DNA from: Lachnospiraceae bacterium
Lineage (GTDB): Bacteria > Bacillota_A > Clostridia > Lachnospirales > Lachnospiraceae
Reading direction: 5' to 3'
Assembly (NCBI GenBank): GCA_017523185.1
Contig: JAFWXB010000406.1
Span: 1 to 11,138 of the forward strand
DNA: 11,138 nucleotides
A model generated the notes under the pieces. That model had not been told where the DNA came from and made no database searches. It worked only from the letters and a program-made list of their open reading frames with translations. Positions 6,536 to 11,138 of the stretch are shown in pieces (within the stretch, counting starts at the first letter, position 1; each line of letters opens with the position of its first letter). A program made the translations under genes and the position numbers.

Positions 6536-7777
6536 TTATATATCTAATAAAGTAAACCAACAGCCAAATGTTCCACTTCTTGGCTCTGGTTTTCTTTCTT
6601 CTATATATATTTGTTCCTGTTCAAACATTTCATCTGTTAATTGTTCAAAAATTGGAAATCCAAACAACATTGCCATTACTTTTTCCGGTCGCTCAAATAC
6701 TCCTGGTACACCTAAATAATATTTTTCTTTTTCTGTATCGGAATATAGTTCTTTCTTTATTACAAGATAACGATAATTAAAAAATCCATGTAATAAAAAG
6801 CTATTATTACATAAATACCAATTAGAACTTGGAAATGTTCTAATTTCATTTAATTCTATTTTCCGAAACGATTGTTTTACAGAAAATTGTTGATTTTTCG
6901 CTTTTAATTGTGGCATATTGCAAAATGTTTGTACTTGTTCTGATGAATAAGATTCTGATATTGGTATGATAGAATTTTTATCTGTATGTTGTTTTTGATA
7001 TATTTCTTGGATTTTATTAGTTTCTGTATTGTTGTTTTCTCTATCTGCTTCTTCTATTTTATTTGCTTCTGTACTTGTGTTTTCTTGATATGCTTTTTCT
7101 ATTTTATTTACTTCTATGCCTGTATTTTTTTCATATGCTTCTTCTATTTTATTTATTTCTATATTGGCTTTTTCTCTGTCTGCTTCTTGGATTTTATTTA
7201 TTTGCACATCGACTTTTTCTGTATATGTTTCTTTGGTTTTATTTGTTTCTGTATGTAACATTTCTTCACATACTTTTTGATTTGTTTTTGCATTTTCAAT
7301 TATTTTTTCTTTATGGAAAGATTCTTCTTTATGATTCAAATGATTCTGTACATTTATCGTAGTTTGTTCTGTTTTTTGTTGTTCTTTGGGTGAAAAAATA
7401 CGAAAATGTTGATTTGTTACTTCTTCATATTCTTCATCTTGCCAATTACTTAAAAAATATCCATCTGTTCCAAAAGAAATTGCAATTCCTATAATATCAT
7501 CAAATCCTGCACTACTCTCTGCTATATTCATTATTGGAAATCGTAATCTACTTTCACTTTGTCCGTTTATAATTTTTACTTCACCAATATTTATTCCAAA
7601 GATTCCTTGTTTATTTATTAATAGATATACATCTCCTTTTTCTGAAGAACAATTAAGATTACGCATGCGAATGTCCATTTGCACCTCATTACTACGCAAA
7701 TCTACTCGTATGAAACCTACATTTTTACTTTTTTCTCCCTGATTGTATTCATATAAATATGTAACAAAACGCTTCAT
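6536..7777 (-). CDS. Uncharacterised protein with conserved ends and a 15-residue repeat array
   Basis: I do not know its function. The 413 residues fall into three parts. Residues 1-128 are a beta-rich conserved-looking domain (MKRFVTYLYEY..., GFIRVDLRSNEVQMDIRMRN, GDVYLLI). Residues 129-300 are a charged, Lys/Glu/Asn/Gln-rich linker. Residues 301-413 are a second domain (FLLHGFFNYRYLVIK, YYLGVPGVFERPEKVMAMLFGFPIFE, SGTFGCWFTLLDI). The linker holds six units of 15 residues starting NKI(Q/E)EA at N179, 194, 209, 224, 239 and 254 (last one partial). No signal peptide or membrane helix is seen, so it is probably cytoplasmic. The end domains recall Clostridia proteins labelled DUF6128, from memory only. 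ATG 7775-7777 has AGGAGT (7786-7791) 8 bases upstream. It is a single gene, divergent from the perR-like gene and convergent with the GNAT gene. Confidence 0.85.
   Translation of the reverse strand: MKRFVTYLYEYNQGEKSKNVGFIRVDLRSNEVQMDIRMRNLNCSSEKGDVYLLINKQGIFGINIGEVKIINGQSESRLRFPIMNIAESSAGFDDIIGIAISFGTDGYFLSNWQDEEYEEVTNQHFRIFSPKEQQKTEQTTINVQNHLNHKEESFHKEKIIENAKTNQKVCEEMLHTETNKTKETYTEKVDVQINKIQEADREKANIEINKIEEAYEKNTGIEVNKIEKAYQENTSTEANKIEEADRENNNTETNKIQEIYQKQHTDKNSIIPISESYSSEQVQTFCNMPQLKAKNQQFSVKQSFRKIELNEIRTFPSSNWYLCNNSFLLHGFFNYRYLVIKKELYSDTEKEKYYLGVPGVFERPEKVMAMLFGFPIFEQLTDEMFEQEQIYIEERKPEPRSGTFGCWFTLLDI
6989..7243 (-). repeat. 45-bp tandem coding repeat, about 5.7 units
   Basis: Within the 413-residue protein the array reads NKTKETYTEKVDVQI, NKIQEADREKANIEI, NKIEEAYEKNTGIEV, NKIEKAYQENTSTEA, NKIEEADRENNNTET, then NKIQEIYQKQ. 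The period is exactly 15 residues (45 bases). Positions N1, K2, I3, E5 and A6 are nearly invariant while 9-14 drift. The antisense strand shows a spurious hydrophobic open frame because of the repeated ATTTTATTT. Confidence 0.9.
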
Positions 7778-7890
7778 AGTTTATGACTCCTATTGTATTG
7801 TTATTATTTTATGCTATTTCTTTTTAAAAATGTATATTGTTTTATAAGAGACTATCAGATAAAAACTTTTTTATTTTTATAAAAAAAGTA

Positions 7891-7919
7891 TTGACAAATT
7901 TGTACTTATACAGTATATT
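7891..7919 (+). promoter_or_regulatory. Sigma-A promoter of perR-rubrerythrin, with palindromes
   Basis: A perfect TTGACA (7891-7896) and TATATT (7914-7919) are 17 bases apart, about 45 bases before the perR ATG. The spacer carries two palindromes: ACAAATTTGT (7894-7903) and TATAC-A-GTATA (7907-7917). Either could hold the autoregulator, but the second matches the classical PerR box TTATAATNATTATAA poorly. Confidence 0.75.
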
Positions 7920-7963
7920 TATATCAGTAACAGTTCCTATTATTATTTTAAGGAGGAAAGCAT

Positions 7964-8338
7964 ATGATAAAGCATAGTCGTCAAAGAGAAGCAATACAAT
8001 GTAATCTTTCACAACGATACGACCATCCAACTGCTGAAACCATTTATATGGATATAAAAAAAGAATTCCCAAATATTAGTTTAGGAACAGTTTACCGAAA
8101 TCTTACTCTTTTATCTGATTTAGGTAAGATTCAAAAAATTTCAACCGGTGTTGGTCCGGACCGATTCGATGGGAATCCAAAACCACACACACATTTTCAA
8201 TGTCGAAATTGCAATTGTGTTTTGGATATTCAATTAGAAAATACGGATTCATTAAATACCAACGCAGCAAAAAATTTCTCCGGTATTATAGAGGAGAGTT
8301 ATATACAATTTTTTGGACTTTGTGAAAATTGTATATAA
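7964..8338 (+). CDS. perR: Fur-family peroxide sensor, PerR-like
   Basis: A 124-residue metal-dependent DNA-binding repressor. The winged helix carries HPTAETIY (21-28) and SLGTVYRNLTLLSDLGKI (39-56). The regulatory metal site of Bacillus PerR (H37, D85, H91, H93, D104) maps with identical spacing to H21, D69, H75, H77 and D88. The structural zinc site maps to C80, C83, C120 and C123. An aspartate at D69, where Fur has glutamate, favours the peroxide-oxidised PerR type over Fur or Zur. C85 is an extra cysteine beside the zinc site. The N-terminus is about 15 residues shorter than in Bacillus, as I recall being common in Clostridia. AAGGAGGA (7950-7957) fixes the start. It is followed by reverse rubrerythrin after 62 bases, the usual PerR target in Clostridium, so the pair forms a peroxide/oxygen defence operon. 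Confidence 0.88.
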   Translation: MIKHSRQREAIQCNLSQRYDHPTAETIYMDIKKEFPNISLGTVYRNLTLLSDLGKIQKISTGVGPDRFDGNPKPHTHFQCRNCNCVLDIQLENTDSLNTNAAKNFSGIIEESYIQFFGLCENCI

Positions 8339-8400
8339 AATATACAGAATATACAAAATAAGAATTAGAGCATTTATTTATTTTTAAGGAGGACATTATT

Positions 8401-8970
8401 ATGGCAAAATATGTTTGTACAGTATGTGGTTACGTTCATGAAGGAGATAGTGCACCGGAACAATGCCCGGTATGTAAAGTAGGAGCAGATAAATTTGTAG
8501 AACAAGCTGGTGAAAAAGTTTGGGCATCTGAACATGTAGTTGGTGTTGCAAAAGGTGTTAGCGAAGATATCATTGCTGATTTAAGAGCAAATTTCGAAGG
8601 TGAATGTTCTGAAGTAGGTATGTATCTTGCAATGGCTCGTGTAGCTCATCGTGAAGGATATCCTGAAATCGGTTTATACTATGAAAAAGCAGCGTGGGAA
8701 GAAGCAGAACATGCAGCTAAATTCGCAGAATTACTTGGTGAAGTTGTAACAGATTCTACAAAGAAAAACTTAGAAATGAGAGTTGATGCAGAACATGGTG
8801 CAACAGAAGGAAAAACACATCTTGCAAAACGTGCAAAAGAACAGAACTTAGACGCTATCCATGATACAGTACACGAAATGGCTAGAGATGAAGCTAGACA
8901 TGGAAAAGCATTTGAAGGTTTATTAAAGAGATATTTTGGTTCAAATGATAAAAATTGCTTAGTAAAATAA
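8401..8970 (+). CDS. Reverse rubrerythrin (N-terminal rubredoxin, C-terminal diiron domain)
   Basis: A cytoplasmic non-haem iron peroxidase that reduces hydrogen peroxide (and oxygen, with reductase partners) in anaerobes. The rubredoxin centre comes first, C6-x2-C9 in VCTVCGY and C22-x2-C25 in CPVC, followed by a four-helix ferritin-like domain from about residue 55. Diiron ligands are visible as ExxH pairs E101/H104 and E164/H167, with glutamates E66/E68 on the first helix and E131/E136 on the third. This domain order is the reverse of classical rubrerythrin and matches the Clostridium revRbr type. AAGGAGGAC (8388-8396) precedes the ATG. It is second after perR-like with no terminator between, and ends at a strong terminator. 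Codon use is visibly less A/T-biased than its neighbours (GCA, GAA, GGT, CGT rich), which fits high expression. Electron donor genes are not in the window. Confidence 0.95.
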   Translation: MAKYVCTVCGYVHEGDSAPEQCPVCKVGADKFVEQAGEKVWASEHVVGVAKGVSEDIIADLRANFEGECSEVGMYLAMARVAHREGYPEIGLYYEKAAWEEAEHAAKFAELLGEVVTDSTKKNLEMRVDAEHGATEGKTHLAKRAKEQNLDAIHDTVHEMARDEARHGKAFEGLLKRYFGSNDKNCLVK

Positions 8971-8995
8971 GATTTAATATATTGGTTTAATTTAA

Positions 8996-9059
8996 CCTCC
9001 ATCTTTTATATAACAGTTAAAACAATAAAAACTGTTTACTAAAAGATGGAGGATTTTTT
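8996..9059 (+). terminator. Terminator of the perR-rubrerythrin operon
   Basis: CCTCCATCTTTT (8996-9007) pairs perfectly with AAAAGATGGAGG (9041-9052). An inner stem AACAGTT/AACTGTT (9012-9018, 9030-9036) extends it, and ATTTTTTA follows. It begins 25 bases after the rubrerythrin stop and faces plus only, since the reverse strand has no T run at the proper place. Confidence 0.93.
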
Positions 9060-9339
9060 ACTTTATTAACTCATAATTTAAAAATAATGAAATTTTATCT
9101 ATATTAGATAAAATTTTTATAAACAATAAAAATCAATCAACTATATTCCTAAATATTATAAGTTCAGTAATAGCAAATATTCTTTATTTTTTTATGCAAT
9201 CTGCTTAAAAATACTTGTGTTTATTATAGTTATATATTAAAATATAATAAATTTAATCAAATCCATTTAAAAAAAATGATTTGATTATAAGCAACTTGCT
9301 ACTATCTATATTAAAAATTCAATTTGGAGGTAAACTTTA
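9060..9339. other. AT-rich gene-free gap with two hairpins
   Basis: I see no gene in these 280 bases. A perfect 12-bp stem AAATTTTATCTA / TAGATAAAATTT (9090-9116, TAT loop) runs into five T and could be a second, weak plus-strand terminator. A second stem, TAATCAAAT plus CATTT against AAATG plus ATTTGATTA (9254-9287, one bulged C, five-A loop), lies about 40 bases before the ribosome binding site of the 71-residue gene and would be in its leader. A loose TTGTGT (9217-9222) and TAAAAT pair 17 bases apart could be its promoter; this is weak. Confidence 0.5.
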
Positions 9340-9555
9340 ATGCGTGAATGTAAAATCTTGCATATCCATGATGCAAATCCTATTTCTATGAGAAATGAAA
9401 ACAAACATCTTCTGGAATATTATCCTTGGGCTGAAAAAACTATCAACGATTTATTAGACCAAGATTATGAAGTAAAACAAATAATTCCTCAATTTGTACC
9501 AGATGTTCCTGAAGAAGGTGGCTTTATTGTTTACCTTGAAAGAGAAGTTAAATAA
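9340..9555 (+). CDS. 71-residue protein of unknown function
   Basis: I do not recognise it. The reading is supported by a strong TTGGAGG 10 bases before the ATG, an intact 71-codon frame, and a globular-looking pattern: a short strand (KILHIH, 5-10), an amphipathic helix (about 20-40, KHLLEYYPWAEKTINDLLDQ), then two strands (YEVKQIIPQFV, 43-53, and GGFIVYLEREV, 60-70). There is one cysteine (C4) and no signal peptide or membrane helix. The strand-helix-strand-strand order resembles small sporulation-type proteins such as Cse60, but I saw no motif that proves this. It has its own leader, stands alone, and is convergent with the radical SAM gene across a long inverted-repeat structure. It lacks the Cys- or Gly-rich core that would suggest a RiPP precursor for that enzyme. 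Confidence 0.75.
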   Translation: MRECKILHIHDANPISMRNENKHLLEYYPWAEKTINDLLDQDYEVKQIIPQFVPDVPEEGGFIVYLEREVK

Positions 9556-9596
9556 TTTTCAAATATATCAAACAGGATACATATATGGCTTAAAAA

Positions 9597-9735
9597 AACT
9601 GTAAATCTTTAATTTTTAAAGTAACATAAAGAGGCTATCATAATAAACAAACTATACTTCTATATGAATAGATTATATCTTGTATAAAATTTGTTTTATA
9701 TCATAGCCTCTTTATTCTTCTCACGTTTTACAGTT
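9597..9735. terminator. Nested inverted repeats between convergent genes, probable bidirectional terminator
   Basis: AAAGAGGCTAT (9628-9638) pairs perfectly with ATAGCCTCTTT (9703-9713), and the stem continues imperfectly inward through ATAATAAACAAA against TTTGTTTTAT. An outer pair AACTGTAAA / TTTACAGTT (9597-9605, 9727-9735) encloses it. A short T-rich tract follows on both strands (TTTATTCTTC and TTTATGTTAC). Its place between the 71-residue gene and the convergent radical SAM gene suggests a two-way terminator. The nested, 139-base layout could also be a small mobile or RNA element. Confidence 0.55.
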
Positions 9736-9802
9736 ATATCTTCACTTACTAATTCTTACATAAACTATTTCCAATACTTTTCATTTCATTAGAAATAGAA
9801 AC

Positions 9803-10912
9803 TTATTTTTTCTGCTCACATAATACAATTTCCGGCATCAATGGACAACCACCCATACATAATTCCTTTTTCTCACAAGTTGGACAGGCATTTCTCATGT
9901 GATTTCGAAATTCTTCAAACTGTTCACTATTCCATGCTTTTTCAATTGTCATATCTCTTATACTTACAGAATAGTTTTCTTGTTGGTCGATTTGTTTTGA
10001 AGCTAAAGATACTGCATATTTTTTTTGTTGGTCAAAACTACATGGAAGCATTGTCATATCTGCGTCAATATAACAACTGTATCTTGCTCCTTCACATGTA
10101 TCTAACGATTCCGGCATGACATTTTTACAAAATTGAATTGCTCCCGGAACATGACAACTATCCATACCTACTTTAAATGGGTGTGGTTTATCAGCTTCTG
10201 CAAATAGTTGTTTTACTCTTTCATCTGATACAGATAACATATTTTCTGCTGTTCCTAATCCTGCTGGCTTATGAAGTAATAAAATAACTGCGTTAATCCC
10301 TTTTGGAAAATCGTTTTTTGCAAAGCGTTCTAATGCCTCATCAATCGTATTATTTCCAACGACATAATGAATATTTGTTTTTACGCCTGCATCTAAAAGC
10401 ATTTGTATTGCTTTTAATGTATATTCACTTCGATACCAACTAACTGCAACTGCTCCACAATACTCTTTACAGAGTTTTGCAATTTCAGGTGTCATTCCAT
10501 AACCTGAAGTTGTAAAATTCGGTACTAAATTGTTTTTTCGGCAGATTTTTAAAATTGTTTCAAAATGTTCGTGTTGGTCAGGGTCTCCTCTGCCTCCAAG
10601 TGCTAATTGATTACATCTCCCTTTGCATTGATGTGCAATCCATGCAAAATCTGATACTTTCATATTTGGTTTTTCAATTGTTAATCCACTTTGATAACAG
10701 CCAATGCCTGCTTTTACACATAATCCTGTTTTTCCATGAATACAATGTCCCATAATACCTACATCTATCAGATGTGGAAAAGACGCCATAAATGGGTCTT
10801 TTCCTGTATCATTTCCATTTTTATCCAAAACTCCTGTTCGAATATATGCACCTGTTTCTGTATCAAACGCAGATATAAAACGATATTTTTTGTCTATAAT
10901 TCGATATTTCAT
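9803..10912 (-). CDS. Radical SAM/SPASM enzyme with non-canonical cluster cysteine spacing
   Basis: A 369-residue enzyme that should cleave S-adenosylmethionine to start radical chemistry; its substrate is unknown. The expected first Fe-S cluster cysteines are C57, C65 and C72 in GHC...GLC...GCY, spaced C-x7-C-x6-C instead of C-x3-C-x2-C. ALGGRGDPDQ (104-113) takes the place of the SAM-binding GGEP motif, and later barrel strands such as PNFTTSGYG (131-139) and VSWYRSE (157-163) follow. The C-terminus is a SPASM domain: C273, C280 and C291, then C343-x2-C346-x5-C352-x3-C356-x8-C365, the textbook pattern for auxiliary clusters. C96/C100 and C253/C262 are further cysteines. Residues 294-308 and 309-323 are a short tandem duplication. 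SPASM enzymes often modify peptides, but no precursor gene was recognised here. The ribosome binding site is weak (TGGAAA). Convergent with the 71-residue gene. Confidence 0.85.
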   Translation of the reverse strand: MKYRIIDKKYRFISAFDTETGAYIRTGVLDKNGNDTGKDPFMASFPHLIDVGIMGHCIHGKTGLCVKAGIGCYQSGLTIEKPNMKVSDFAWIAHQCKGRCNQLALGGRGDPDQHEHFETILKICRKNNLVPNFTTSGYGMTPEIAKLCKEYCGAVAVSWYRSEYTLKAIQMLLDAGVKTNIHYVVGNNTIDEALERFAKNDFPKGINAVILLLHKPAGLGTAENMLSVSDERVKQLFAEADKPHPFKVGMDSCHVPGAIQFCKNVMPESLDTCEGARYSCYIDADMTMLPCSFDQQKKYAVSLASKQIDQQENYSVSIRDMTIEKAWNSEQFEEFRNHMRNACPTCEKKELCMGGCPLMPEIVLCEQKK

Positions 10913-10965
10913 ATTTTTCCAGTCTACATTATGTATAATCTTCAGTTTATTCTTAATAATTTAAA

Positions 10966-11057
10966 ATATTGCACAAAGTTATCTATGGCATAAAAACACA
11001 CTTCTAATTATAATAAAAAATTTTATACAGCAGACAAATAAACAATATTTTTGTGCA
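10966..11057. repeat. Inverted-repeat-ended element, copy 2 (upstream of the radical SAM gene)
   Basis: ATATTGCACAAA (10966-10977) and AATATTTTTGTGCA (11044-11057) end this segment. Both sequences also end copy 1 at 558-652, there in reverse orientation. AATAAACAA (11037-11045) next to the right end is shared too (578-586 in copy 1). The middles differ much more. It occupies most of the space between the radical SAM gene and the gene at the right edge, so it must contain or adjoin the radical SAM promoter. TTGTCT and TATAAT occur inside it, but at a 19-base spacing. Confidence 0.45.
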
Positions 11058-11072
11058 ACTTATTATATTTTA

Positions 11073-11138
11073 TCAATTCTCATACTCAAACGACATACGA
11101 ATCATTCCATTTTTTTCTAATGTCTGACTTACACGACA
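11073..11138 (-). CDS. C-terminal end of an unidentified protein, cut by the window edge
   Basis: One minus-strand frame stays open from the right edge for 21 codons and closes with TGA at 11073-11075, ending ...IRMSFEYEN. The other two frames carry stops soon after the edge. This length can occur by chance, but a gene end here fits the same-strand arrangement. Too little is visible to name it. Confidence 0.3.
   Translation of the reverse strand, partial: CRVSQTLEKNGMIRMSFEYEN

Noticed and set aside
6986..7258. Plus-strand open frame coding a very hydrophobic 90-residue peptide
   Set aside because: It is the antisense shadow of the NKIEEA repeat array: repeated ATTTTATTT gives Phe, Tyr, Ile and Leu. 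It has no ribosome binding site, while the minus-strand gene has one.
8996..9052. CCTCC...GGAGG stem as a ribosome-binding-site sequestering switch
   Set aside because: No start codon follows GGAGG at a suitable distance and a T run does; it is a terminator.

Overview
The window is a stretch of very AT-rich chromosome from a low-GC, anaerobic Gram-positive bacterium, most likely a member of the Clostridia close to the Lachnospiraceae. This is inferred from strong AGGAGG-type ribosome binding sites, sigma-A promoters, a large Bacillus/Clostridium-type SRP RNA beside tadA, an IscR-IscS-IscU-MnmA cluster without HscA/HscB, and a PerR-reverse rubrerythrin pair typical of strict anaerobes. No insertion sequence, phage gene, CRISPR array or tRNA was seen.

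Left part (1-4187, all minus strand): a sulfur and Fe-S block reading iscR, iscS, iscU, mnmA, then the 5' half of cysK, which runs off the left edge. IscR represses or senses, IscS takes sulfur from cysteine, IscU builds the cluster, MnmA puts IscS-derived sulfur on tRNA wobble uridine, and CysK makes the cysteine. A clean sigma-A promoter lies before iscR, and a terminator for the next gene upstream sits just beyond it.

Middle part (4188-6450): a PsiE-like four-helix membrane protein, the SRP 4.5S/6S-type RNA (ffs) and tadA are all on the minus strand. The SRP promoter is built into the end of tadA. A RimJ/RimL-like GNAT acetyltransferase then runs on the plus strand.

Right part (6536-11138): a 413-residue protein of unknown function carries six 15-residue repeats between conserved ends (minus). 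Divergent from it is a perR-like regulator followed by a reverse rubrerythrin (plus) and a strong terminator. An AT-rich gap with two hairpins leads to a 71-residue orphan protein. A convergent radical SAM/SPASM enzyme follows (minus), with unusual spacing of its cluster cysteines. The last bases hold the tail of an unidentified minus-strand gene.

The most unexpected structures are the non-canonical radical SAM protein, a pair of about 90-bp elements with TGCACAAA/TTTGTGCA ends found only upstream of cysK and of the radical SAM gene, and the 15-residue repeat array. None of these proves a new system; the rest of the window is ordinary housekeeping and stress-response content.
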